Below, one piece after another: positions 17,273 through 25,181 of a DNA stretch of 33,692 nt. The notes beneath the pieces are model-generated. The model was not told the origin of the DNA. It saw only the letters and a program-made list of their open reading frames with translations, and searched no databases. Positions within the stretch are counted from its first letter, which is position 1. Each line of letters opens with the position of its first letter. The DNA is taken from positions 1 through 33,692 of the forward strand of contig JAIXWX010000005.1 in the NCBI GenBank assembly GCA_027491075.1, in the 5' to 3' direction. Source of the DNA: Flavobacteriales bacterium. GTDB lineage: Bacteria > Bacteroidota > Bacteroidia > Flavobacteriales_D > Sanyastnellaceae. Position numbers and translations under genes: made by a program.

Positions 17273-18070
17273 CTAGTTTTCTTCGATTTTCAGTTTAAAT
17301 GCAAACTCGGACCCCTCTCCGCCTTCTGAACGTATCTCCAATTCTGAGCTGTGTTCTTTGAGAAAGTCAAGAACTAACTGATTACCCAATCCGGAACCAG
17401 TAAGGGCAGAAGAGGTACTGAAAGACTCTCCTGATTTTAATCGCTCAATATCCGCATTTTTCAAACCTATTCCATTGTCGCAAATGGAGAACCGACAATA
17501 CTCATTGATCAGCAGAGACTGTACATTTTCATTGAGACGAATTAGAAAGACAATTTCTAACACCAAAATGAAAAAAGCCCCCATCACATTAAGAAGTCGA
17601 TCAATAATCCAAGACGCAGAGCTCGGATCACTCCATGAATCGAAACTGGAATCCATGCAAACAACTAAAACCAGAGCTATAAAAGAGACAACCGCCAAGA
17701 TGGTTCCCACTCTCCTTGATTTTCCTTGAAAAACTATTAAGCTGCCAACCACTAATGGGAAATAGAAAACGAAAAGAAACACATCTCTCCTATCCATCAG
17801 AGCCAGCAATAGCACACCCAGATTAATCTGTATAAATTCCAAATCTTACGAAAGTAAATACAGATTCTTCTTTAATAAAATCCACGCGAATATTGTTCCA
17901 ATAGTAATGGAAGCGGTTACCACTGCATGGAACCACATCTCCAACGAAACATTAAGTATGGTATAAATTATAGAAAAGATAGCGATGACTTTAAGAAGCC
18001 TGCTATGTAATATTCTTCCTTTTTCAAGTAAAGCGTCTTCCGTAATAGACATGCACTGATCCTGAATCAT
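17273..18070 (-). pseudogene. Decayed membrane sensor histidine kinase
   Basis: Read from the ATG at 18070, the first 74 codons encode one or two membrane segments, then an in-frame TAA (17846-17848) stops translation. The same frame continues at once (D-L-E-F-I-Q-I-N-L) for 189 more codons with three further hydrophobic segments, so the two pieces are one gene split by a nonsense codon. After the last membrane segment the sequence jumps within about 10 residues to the ATPase part: DNGIGL, then GSGLGN and EGSEFAFKL. The phospho-accepting His region and the Asn box are missing, which implies an internal deletion of roughly 130-150 residues. The remaining protein could not be a working kinase. 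A TTG at 17842 could restart the second half. Confidence 0.75.
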
Positions 18071-18233
18071 CGACTCTCCATATTAAAGAGTTGCGAATCT
18101 AATGTTAACACTTCTGGCTATGATTACTTCGGGGTAAATCAAGCTACTAATGCAAAAAACACTACACAAACTATTTAATAGTGAGTACAAGTTAACTTCA
18201 TACTGTAGTAAAAACAAAAAAATTACTCAATTT

Positions 18234-18279
18234 TCGAAAGAAACTCTGACGCAAAAAAAATGTAATACAATTCTTTCGA
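18234..18279. repeat. Inverted repeat beside the hydrolase stop
   Basis: TCGAAAGAA (18234-18242) and TTCTTTCGA (18271-18279) form a perfect nine-base inverted repeat with a 28-base loop. It sits just beyond the 3' end of the hydrolase gene and could end its transcript, though no good T-run follows on that strand. Nothing else was seen in the 18071-18287 gap. Confidence 0.35.
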
Positions 18280-18287
18280 GTAGGCGC

Positions 18288-19136
18288 TTAAGCAGGACCG
18301 AGCAACGATCTTAGGGCAATAGCATTAAAAACAGCTGCCTTCTCGATGCTCACCACGTGACCGCACTTCTCTACCAATTCCAAACGTACTTCGTCGAATC
18401 TCTTTTGGTACTTCAATGCAGGATTCATGAAAAGGTGATCTTCTTCGCCCACGACAAAAAACAAAGGAACTCCTGGCGGATTTCCAAAAAGAACTTGAAT
18501 AGTAGAGTCTAGTGTTTTTCCATACATAGAAGTCCATTTCTTGTACTCCTTTGCCACGATGCGCTTAGATTCTTTTACAAATACCTCTCTGGATTTCTGA
18601 TGATTCCTTTTAGGCAATGCGATACGTGCTGTTAGTGCATAAAACTGATGATATCCTATAATCCGCGCCAGCATTAATCCACTGCGTGCTAAAACACGTA
18701 GTTTCAAGTTAAGTCCAACTATAGGACCTGCAAAAACCATCGACACCACCCTCTTTGGATTGAGTCGCTGCATCTGCATTCCAATAATACTTCCCAAAGA
18801 AACCGCTACAATATGTATGTCTTGAATTCTCAACTCATCAACCACTTCCCAGATTTTACTTCCTATCCACTCAAATGTGTAGGCGCGATCATCGATGGTA
18901 ATGTGTTTCGATTCGGCATGGCCGGGAAGGTCAATTAAAAGCAAATTAAAATTCTCCTTAAAAGCATCCACCTGTTTACGCCAAGTGCGCGTGCTTCCAC
19001 CCGCTCCGTGTATGAACAATACCCATGGCCTATTCGTCTCTGAAGAAAAATGGGTTTCATGATAAAGTAGAGTGCTAATGTTGTGTAAATTTTCCAAGCG
19101 CCTAAAGTACTCGAATTTTCCTTTACCTTCGTCCAT
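18288..19136 (-). CDS. Alpha/beta-hydrolase fold protein
   Basis: This 282-residue protein has the full catalytic framework of the fold. The oxyanion loop is HGAGG (43-47). The nucleophile S113 is in AVSLGS, D233 is in GEEDHLF, and H260 is in KCGHVVS. DLPGHAES (69-76) is the usual segment before the nucleophile. No signal peptide is seen, so it should be cytosolic. The nucleophile elbow has V in place of the common G before the serine. Such proteins hydrolyse esters or related bonds; the substrate cannot be told, and names such as 3-oxoadipate enol-lactonase-like would be overreach. It is transcribed alone, divergent with a 26-base gap from the secreted protein at 19163. Confidence 0.85.
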   Translation of the reverse strand: MDEGKGKFEYFRRLENLHNISTLLYHETHFSSETNRPWVLFIHGAGGSTRTWRKQVDAFKENFNLLLIDLPGHAESKHITIDDRAYTFEWIGSKIWEVVDELRIQDIHIVAVSLGSIIGMQMQRLNPKRVVSMVFAGPIVGLNLKLRVLARSGLMLARIIGYHQFYALTARIALPKRNHQKSREVFVKESKRIVAKEYKKWTSMYGKTLDSTIQVLFGNPPGVPLFFVVGEEDHLFMNPALKYQKRFDEVRLELVEKCGHVVSIEKAAVFNAIALRSLLGPA

Positions 19137-19162
19137 ACTTAACCAACCAAACCTCTATACCA

Positions 19163-22063
19163 ATGAAACATGTGTTGTTTCTCTGCGCAATCGTGGCGTC
19201 CTACATTTCCTCTTATGGGCAATGCGAAAACACCCTCGTTCCAGTAATTACATATTCCAATAATGCCTGTGGTCAGCAAACATGCTTTTCTCTAAACACA
19301 ACAGGTGGAACAAGTCCTTACACTTATACAATCCCTGGTGGACCAACACTCAACCCGAATAATTTCGCTTGCTGGAGTACTCCCGGGGTTTATCAAGTAG
19401 CAGTAATAGATGCTAGTGGTTGTACAGGTTCGACAACCCTTATTGTTCAAGCGCCATCTATCCCTAACGACGTGTGCACAGCTTCCACAATTCTTCAAAA
19501 TGGAGTTCAACTCACTGATACATTATGCGGGATCAATACCCAACCTACGCCATGCGCCAACATGCAATTCGCTCAAACGGGCTGGTACACGTTCAATAGT
19601 GAATCATTCAATCATATTCAATTTGGAGCGTTTCCTGCTTTCGCTACCTCTCCATCTGGAGTTTTGCAAGGAATGGGAATACAGATACTCGCCGCTCAAA
19701 ATAGCGGCACATGCGAAGAAGCCACAGACGTTTTTTGCGGAAACATTTCCTCATGTTTCAACTTTGAAGATCATTTTACCATTACACCAGAGACAAATTA
19801 CTATGTACGTGTGATGGCAGGTTGGACCTCTTGGGTTCAGTTGAATATTGGGGTGGTCCTTTCCAATGAACCCATAGTAGGAGTTTGCGGATGCACCAAT
19901 CCACTTTCTTGCAATTATGATCCTGAGGCGATCATTAACAACGGGTCATGTGGATACAATGGATGCACCGATCCCTCTGCATGTAACTATCTTTCTTACG
20001 CAACGTGCGACGACGGCTCTTGTTTATATGGCAATGATATAACTGGTGTCATTTTTAATGATATCAATGGAAACGGTGTTCGCGACACCTGGCCTATTCT
20101 AGAACCCGCTTTGTCCAATGTTGGATACATTACTATCGAAGAATTAAACGTTATTATTTTCCCCGATGCCAGCGGTTCATTTGTATTACCTGGTCTAACG
20201 CTGGGTACATATACCCTTCAATTTATAAACAACGATAATCTGTGGACCATAACGGGTGGAGATAATATGCTCACCATCACTCTTCCTACCTGTAATGGTT
20301 TAAAGATTCCACTAACCCCTTCGAGTGGCGTTGCGGCGCAAGTGAGCGGCACCAATATGTTTGCTAATTCCGTCATTCAATGTAACAACGGATTCAGTCC
20401 TGGAGTTTGGATTCAGAACACGGGAACAGTATCCATAGATGGCACCTTCACCATGACGTTTCCACAAAACTTGATGGCACAGAACATCACTACAAGTCTT
20501 CCATACTCTAGTTCAAGTCCCGGAATTCTCACATGGACCATCAACGATCTGGCACCTGGGAGCACTTTAAACCTCTTTGCTCACATCCTTGGTCCAGGCG
20601 TTTCTTTTGTTGGCTCCGTATTTCCATTCAGTTTCTCTCTTGAGCTTAGCGATCAACAAAACGTATTCTACACCAATACGTGGAACACCAATGCACTGGT
20701 GAGCTGTGCTTATGACCCCAATGACAAACAGGCGACTCCAGAGGGGTATACCGATAATCACTTCATTCTACAAGACACCGAATTAGAATTCAAAATTCGA
20801 TTTCAGAATACTGGAAATGCCCCGGCATTTGACGTACGCATTGACGATCAAATTGATCTCAATGTTTTTGATTTAAGTAGTTTCGAGCCTCAAAGCGCGT
20901 CGCACTCATACAGCACCATTGTACAACCCGACGGGATGGTGCAATTTGTATTCAATAACATAATGTTGCCCGACAGCAATAGCAACGAGCCAGAGTCGCA
21001 TGGTTTTGTTATTTATAAAATTAGAACCAAACAAGTACTAGAGATTGGATCAGTGCTCAACAACACAGCAGCTATCTTCTTCGATGACAACCCTCCAATC
21101 ATTACAAACACTACACAGCATACTATTTTCAGTTGTGATCAAATAGAGTTTCCAACCTATGACAACAATTATTGCGATGGAGAACCCATTCAGATCGAAT
21201 CCAACACTGATTTTGTTGAGCAATACGAATGGATTTTAGACAATGAAATTTTAGGAAACACTCCCACTTTAGAACTAGCCAGTTTACCGCTCGATAGCCA
21301 TGACATCATACTCACGTTATCCAATCCTTTGTGTGAGGTTTCGGAAGTGTTATCCATCAACGTTGCGCCTTACTCCGAGATTCAAGGAATCGAACAAAGC
21401 ACATATTGTGAAGGAGATCTCATATCAGCAAACGCATCATGTGAGGGATGTACTATTACTTGGTCCGATGGAATAGAAAATGGTCAAATACTCGATATAG
21501 AGCCGAATATAATGGGATACGTTTTTTATGTATCAGCAGAAAATGAAGCTGGGTGTATTAGCGGTGGTGAATGGTATGTAAACGTCAACTTCACCCCTCA
21601 ACCGTGGATCATAGCCTCTTCGCAAGGAGGAACCACCACCAATATGTTGTTGCATGAATGGCCAGATAATACTTACTATGATTATCAGTGGTTATTGAAT
21701 GGAGAGCCTATTCCAGGAGAGACCAGCTACTACATCAATCCTACAGAAACAGGTTATTATACTTTACAAGTAACAGACCCTGCTGGATGCGTTGGGGTGA
21801 GTAGTGGCTTAGATGTGGTGATTGGTATTGAAGAAACACAGGCCCCTTCATTTGACATATATCCCAATCCTGCCAACGAGTACTTGATGCTTCAAAGCAA
21901 TCAAGCGTTGATAGGGGAAGAGTATTTTGTGTATGACATCACAGGAAGAGAGATCCTACGTGGAAAAATCAACTCTACAACTACCCGTCTTGACTTGTTA
22001 AACCTCAGCAGCGGAAGTTATGTGTTGCGCGTAGGAGATTCAGGAGTGAGGTTTGAGAAATGA
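19163..22063 (+). CDS. Large secreted protein with CTDP-type Cys repeats and T9SS type A tail
   Basis: This 966-residue protein starts with a signal peptide (MKHVLFLCAI...SYGQ). A short repeat-like region comes first (about 22-95). A globular domain follows (about 100-235), and then two Cys-rich units, GCTNPLSCNYDPEA and GCTDPSACNY with DDGSC (about 240-290). Units of this kind are common in marine Bacteroidota but have no known function. An SdrD-B-like segment begins at ITGVIFNDINGNGVRD (about 293). A conserved domain starts at VSCAYDPNDKQ (about 513) and runs to about 660 (FFDDNPPIITN), a block seen in many T9SS proteins. An Ig-like part follows, and then a type A sorting domain (about 895-966; FDIYPNPANEYL, SSGSYVLRVG). 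It should be exported to the cell surface or medium; the function is unknown. No PorP/SprF gene lies beside it, consistent with a type A cargo. Confidence 0.85.
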   Translation: MKHVLFLCAIVASYISSYGQCENTLVPVITYSNNACGQQTCFSLNTTGGTSPYTYTIPGGPTLNPNNFACWSTPGVYQVAVIDASGCTGSTTLIVQAPSIPNDVCTASTILQNGVQLTDTLCGINTQPTPCANMQFAQTGWYTFNSESFNHIQFGAFPAFATSPSGVLQGMGIQILAAQNSGTCEEATDVFCGNISSCFNFEDHFTITPETNYYVRVMAGWTSWVQLNIGVVLSNEPIVGVCGCTNPLSCNYDPEAIINNGSCGYNGCTDPSACNYLSYATCDDGSCLYGNDITGVIFNDINGNGVRDTWPILEPALSNVGYITIEELNVIIFPDASGSFVLPGLTLGTYTLQFINNDNLWTITGGDNMLTITLPTCNGLKIPLTPSSGVAAQVSGTNMFANSVIQCNNGFSPGVWIQNTGTVSIDGTFTMTFPQNLMAQNITTSLPYSSSSPGILTWTINDLAPGSTLNLFAHILGPGVSFVGSVFPFSFSLELSDQQNVFYTNTWNTNALVSCAYDPNDKQATPEGYTDNHFILQDTELEFKIRFQNTGNAPAFDVRIDDQIDLNVFDLSSFEPQSASHSYSTIVQPDGMVQFVFNNIMLPDSNSNEPESHGFVIYKIRTKQVLEIGSVLNNTAAIFFDDNPPIITNTTQHTIFSCDQIEFPTYDNNYCDGEPIQIESNTDFVEQYEWILDNEILGNTPTLELASLPLDSHDIILTLSNPLCEVSEVLSINVAPYSEIQGIEQSTYCEGDLISANASCEGCTITWSDGIENGQILDIEPNIMGYVFYVSAENEAGCISGGEWYVNVNFTPQPWIIASSQGGTTTNMLLHEWPDNTYYDYQWLLNGEPIPGETSYYINPTETGYYTLQVTDPAGCVGVSSGLDVVIGIEETQAPSFDIYPNPANEYLMLQSNQALIGEEYFVYDITGREILRGKINSTTTRLDLLNLSSGSYVLRVGDSGVRFEK

Positions 22064-22162
22064 GTTGGGGGTATGAATTTCTTTCACTTTAAATAAACCC
22101 ATATCGAAGAATATCCCTATTAGTAATTCAGTTAAAAACATTGTTCGCGAATTGTTAAAAAG

Positions 22163-22193
22163 TTTGGATTTAAAGAAAACATGTGTACATTCG
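22163..22193 (+). promoter_or_regulatory. Bacteroidota-type promoter of the small lipoprotein gene
   Basis: A -33 TTTG (22163-22166) is followed after exactly 19 bases by TACATTCG (22186-22193), one base off the TAnnTTTG -7 consensus. The start site would be near 22198, leaving a leader of about 24 A-rich bases before the ATG at 22222. Confidence 0.7.
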
Positions 22194-22221
22194 CGCCACT
22201 CAACCAAAAAAAACAAATAAA

Positions 22222-22446
22222 ATGAAAAAAATCGCTTTTGTTGCTCTTGCAATTTTCGCTTTGACATTCACTTCTTGTAAGCGTGAGTGGACTTGTACTT
22301 GTACTGCTTCAGTTGCAGGTCAAACAGCTACTGCTAGTTCTTCTTTCGAAGCTACTAAGAAGGATGCAGAAGAATCTTGTGACGCTTTCCAATCAACTTC
22401 ATCAGTTGGTGGTGTAACATATAGCTGCGAGCTAGAGAAGAAATAA
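22222..22446 (+). CDS. Small cysteine-rich lipoprotein
   Basis: The start is the ATG at 22222, preceded by an A-rich stretch typical of Bacteroidota leaders. An in-frame ATG at 22183 lies upstream of the predicted transcript start and is rejected. The 74-residue product has a lipoprotein signal (MKKIAFVALA...LTFTSC) with lipidated C19, so the mature part is only 56 residues. It has four more cysteines (C25, C27, C53, C69), which could form two disulfides. No known domain is recognised; similar tiny lipoproteins with a CTCT motif seem familiar from flavobacteria. It has its own promoter and terminator, which suggests abundant expression. Next to it is a MauE-thioredoxin fusion. Confidence 0.8.
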   Translation: MKKIAFVALAIFALTFTSCKREWTCTCTASVAGQTATASSSFEATKKDAEESCDAFQSTSSVGGVTYSCELEKK

Positions 22447-22465
22447 TCTTTCATCTCCACAATAG

Positions 22466-22497
22466 AAGGGTCATCGTAAGGTGGCCCTTTGTTTTTT
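22466..22497 (+). terminator. Intrinsic terminator between lipoprotein and MauE-fusion genes
   Basis: AAGGGTC (22466-22472) pairs with GGCCCTT (22483-22489), including one G-T pair, and is followed by TG and six T's. The T-tract ends only two bases before the next start codon at 22500. Confidence 0.75.
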
Positions 22498-22499
22498 AT

Positions 22500-23387
22500 A
22501 TGGTACAGAATATTCTACGCATCTTTTTAGGCTTGATGCTTCTCTTTTCGGGAATCATCAAACTTTATCCTATTGAGTATTTCGAAAACTTAATCCTCAC
22601 ACATGACATTGTAGGGATATTCATTGCCCCTTACCTTGCTAGATTCTTAATTTCTGCAGAGCTTTTTTTAGGTCTATGTCTCGCTTTTTCTTTTACATCC
22701 AAGTGGGTGATTCGAGCCTCAATGACCATGATTATAGGGTACACCGTTTGGCTGAGCTATCTTTGGCTGGTAAAAGGAGAAACGGAGAACTGTGGCTGCT
22801 TTGGAGATAAAATCATCATGACTCCAGCACAGGCGACATTCAAAAATCTAATCACACTGGTTCTGCTTTTTATGCTTCAAAAAGGTGAGCCGTTCCGTTG
22901 GTTTCAAAAATTCAAAAAATGGATCATTGGATTTTTCACGGCACTTTCTTTGAGCCTTCCATTTATTCTCACTCCCGTGATTTTTGCGAAGCCACAAATT
23001 TTCGAAGGCGAAAACCGCCCTGTGTTGAGCCTCGAGGAATTGACCTCTGATAGTTTATTAATTCAAGAGTTGAATCAAGGAAAAAAAATCATAGCATTTT
23101 TTCTGAGCTCATGCGACCACTGCGAATTGGCAGCGCAGCGTATTGAAGCCATGCAAAAAGAAAATCATTGGGATATCCACGCATTTATTTACAATTCCCA
23201 AAAAACATCTGCTTCTGTATTTTTAGAAAAAACGCAAATAAGCTACTCCTGTACCCTTGTAGACAGTATTGAGAAAATGCTTCCTGTCGCAGGAAGTCGC
23301 TTCCCTTCGATCTTAGTAGTCGATAACGGAAGAGTTGAAAAGCAGCTCGGCTTCTACGATTTAGAGGAGCTGGTAAAGACTCCTTAA
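22500..23387 (+). CDS. Inner-membrane MauE/DoxX-like protein fused to a thioredoxin-fold domain
   Basis: The first half holds four to five membrane helices (about 5-21, 38-60, 70-90, 112-127, 143-163) with the MauE-type motif NCGCFG (97-102) between helices three and four. The second half (about 175-295) is a thioredoxin-like domain with CDHC (C205, C208) and a cis-proline in RFPS (P269). MauE and MauD are the membrane and thioredoxin-like partners that help form disulfides in methylamine dehydrogenase; here both folds lie in one chain. No dehydrogenase subunits are nearby, so the job is probably general thiol-disulfide exchange across the inner membrane. The start at 22500 is needed for the first helix, yet it directly follows a terminator, leaving no space for a leader. 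The cysteine-rich lipoprotein next door may be a client; that is inference. Confidence 0.82.
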   Translation: MVQNILRIFLGLMLLFSGIIKLYPIEYFENLILTHDIVGIFIAPYLARFLISAELFLGLCLAFSFTSKWVIRASMTMIIGYTVWLSYLWLVKGETENCGCFGDKIIMTPAQATFKNLITLVLLFMLQKGEPFRWFQKFKKWIIGFFTALSLSLPFILTPVIFAKPQIFEGENRPVLSLEELTSDSLLIQELNQGKKIIAFFLSSCDHCELAAQRIEAMQKENHWDIHAFIYNSQKTSASVFLEKTQISYSCTLVDSIEKMLPVAGSRFPSILVVDNGRVEKQLGFYDLEELVKTP

Positions 23388-23395
23388 TTCTTTAT

Positions 23396-23403
23396 ACCTT
23401 TGA
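23396..23403 (+). promoter_or_regulatory. Candidate -7 box of the sugar-gene operon
   Basis: TACCTTTG matches TAnnTTTG exactly and lies 25 bases before the ATG of the oxidoreductase gene at 23429. No clear -33 TTTG is seen at the normal distance. Confidence 0.5.
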
Positions 23404-23428
23404 ATCGACCTTTAATAACTACTTAGCC

Positions 23429-24436
23429 ATGGAGAAGTTGAGATTCGCCGTTGTGGGTTGCGGAAGCATAGGAAAAAGACACATTGCCGTTTTGGACGCG
23501 GAACCAGATGCGGTATTGGCGGCCATTTGTGATATTGATGAAGCCAAAGTGAAAGAACTATCTGAGCTATATGGTGGAGTACCCTATTTTACGGATATTC
23601 ATAAGATGCTCAACGAAGTTGAACTAGACTTCGTGAATATCGCTGCGCCCCATGGTTTACACGCCTCACTTTCTATTGAGGCAGCGAAAGCGGGAAAACA
23701 CATTCTGGTTGAAAAGCCAATGGCCTTGTCTATAAAAGATTGCAACGCAATGATTGCAGCGGCCAAGGAAAACAATGTAAAGCTCTTTGTGGTAAAACAA
23801 AATCGTTTCAACGCACCCATCAAACTCGTAAAACAGGCTCTCGATCTCGGAAAGTTGGGTAAGTTGTTTATGGTGCAATGCAACGTGATGTGGAATCGCC
23901 ATCAAGAATACTACGACTTATCTGAATGGAGAGGGAAGTTAAGCCTTGAAGGAGGTGCGCTCCATACGCAAGTAAGTCATTTCATTGATCTATTGATTTG
24001 GTGGTTTGGTGATGTTGTTGAAGCTAAAACAATGATCGATACTAAAAATCATCAGATAGAAATAGAAGACTGTGGTATTTCAGCGATTCGATTTAGTTCC
24101 GGTGTAATGGCTTCTTTGTTTTGGACCACCTGTGTTTATAATCAAAACCTCGAAGGCAGTATCAGCATCATCGGAGAAAAAGGAACCATTAAAATTGGAG
24201 GAAAATACCTAAATAAAATTGAATTCTGGGATGTACAATCGTATCCAATGCCAGAAGAAACAACCTTTGAAGATCTTCCCAATAACTACGGGAAATACCA
24301 GGGCACTAGCTCGAATCATGACAAACTCATACATTCTTTGATTGAACAATTCACCACCAATAGAAAAGGAGTGGTGGAAGGCGACGAAGCGATTAAAACC
24401 ATAAGCGCCATCGAAACAATCTATCAAAATGTCTAA
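23429..24436 (+). CDS. Gfo/Idh/MocA-family NAD(P)-dependent sugar dehydrogenase
   Basis: This 335-residue protein has a Rossmann NAD(P) site VGCGSIGKRH (9-18), the family's EKP (95-97, catalytic Lys 96) and the substrate-site segment GGALHTQVSHFIDLL (175-189) with H184. The segment YYDLSEWRGK before it resembles the WlbA/WbpB and GnnA branches, which oxidise C3 of UDP-GlcNAc or UDP-GlcNAc-uronate so that an amino group can be added. The gene overlaps the next one by eight bases (ATGTCTAA), and the third gene is also coupled. No aminotransferase is present in the window, so the full 3-amino-sugar route cannot be shown. A role in surface glycan or LPS sugar synthesis is inferred from the neighbours. 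Confidence 0.85.
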   Translation: MEKLRFAVVGCGSIGKRHIAVLDAEPDAVLAAICDIDEAKVKELSELYGGVPYFTDIHKMLNEVELDFVNIAAPHGLHASLSIEAAKAGKHILVEKPMALSIKDCNAMIAAAKENNVKLFVVKQNRFNAPIKLVKQALDLGKLGKLFMVQCNVMWNRHQEYYDLSEWRGKLSLEGGALHTQVSHFIDLLIWWFGDVVEAKTMIDTKNHQIEIEDCGISAIRFSSGVMASLFWTTCVYNQNLEGSISIIGEKGTIKIGGKYLNKIEFWDVQSYPMPEETTFEDLPNNYGKYQGTSSNHDKLIHSLIEQFTTNRKGVVEGDEAIKTISAIETIYQNV

Positions 24437-25181
24437 TCAAATACACCCAACCGCTATCATTGGCGACCAAGTTAAAATTGGTCAAAACAATATCATTGGG
24501 CCGTATGCAATTTTAGACGGAAATATTACCATTGGCGACAACAATATCGTTGGGCCCTACTCCAATTTTTCCAACAATGTCATCATTGGAAACAACAATA
24601 AATTCACTTCCTATGTATCCGTCGGCACCCTCGGTGAAATGGGAACAAAGGGAGACGTTTTCCTTCCAGAGGGTATCGTGAGTATTGGTAATAACAATGT
24701 CTTTCGCGAATTTATTTCCATTAATTCTCCTGTACGAAGAACATCTACAAGCATCAAGGACAACGGATACTTTATGTCACGCACCTATATACCTCATGAT
24801 GCTCAAATAGGAAATGCGGTGGTTATGGCTACTAACTCTTCGATAGGAGGTGGGTGCACTGTTGGTGACTTTGCCTACATTGGTTTCAATGCGAGCATTC
24901 ATCAATGGATTGACATTGGCGAGTCAGCGATGATCGGATTACAAGCCGGAGTGACCAAACACACCCCGCCATTTTGCATAGTCATCGGAACACCTGCACA
25001 GATTTTCAAAATCAATCGAGTGGGTGCGTTGCGTAGAGGTTATACAGAGCAAGAAATTTTAGAAGCGGAGCAATATCTACCTTCCGTTATCCAAGAGGGA
25101 TTCGTTTCTGAAAATAGAATCATAACTTCTATTCACAATTTTATAAAAGGAAGAGAAGAAACAATGAAGCGATTCGTTTGA
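24429..25181 (+). CDS. LpxA-like left-handed beta-helix acyltransferase
   Basis: The 250 residues begin with hexapeptide repeats (IGDQVKIG, IGDNNIVG, IGNNNKF and so on) and end in an LpxA-like helical tail (VGALRRGYTEQEI). H123 in YIPHDAQIG aligns by eye with the catalytic His 125 of E. coli LpxA (HIAHD), and H158 in SIHQW with its VHQF histidine. The first His of HIAHD is a Tyr here, and the His of the LpxA AGH segment is replaced by glycine. It is therefore probably a paralogue that acylates (or acetylates) an amino sugar other than the standard lipid A precursor, made with the help of the overlapping dehydrogenase gene. The substrate is inferred, not shown. A plain housekeeping LpxA is the main alternative. 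Confidence 0.8.
   Translation: MSNQIHPTAIIGDQVKIGQNNIIGPYAILDGNITIGDNNIVGPYSNFSNNVIIGNNNKFTSYVSVGTLGEMGTKGDVFLPEGIVSIGNNNVFREFISINSPVRRTSTSIKDNGYFMSRTYIPHDAQIGNAVVMATNSSIGGGCTVGDFAYIGFNASIHQWIDIGESAMIGLQAGVTKHTPPFCIVIGTPAQIFKINRVGALRRGYTEQEILEAEQYLPSVIQEGFVSENRIITSIHNFIKGREETMKRFV

Noticed and set aside
17042-18287. Insertion sequence or transposon near the kinase pseudogene
   Set aside because: No transposase frame, no clear terminal inverted repeats with a target duplication, and the palindromes are internal hairpins.
22040-22267. Minus-strand frame over the lipoprotein promoter
   Set aside because: It covers the promoter and the start of the lipoprotein gene, with low-complexity composition and no start context.
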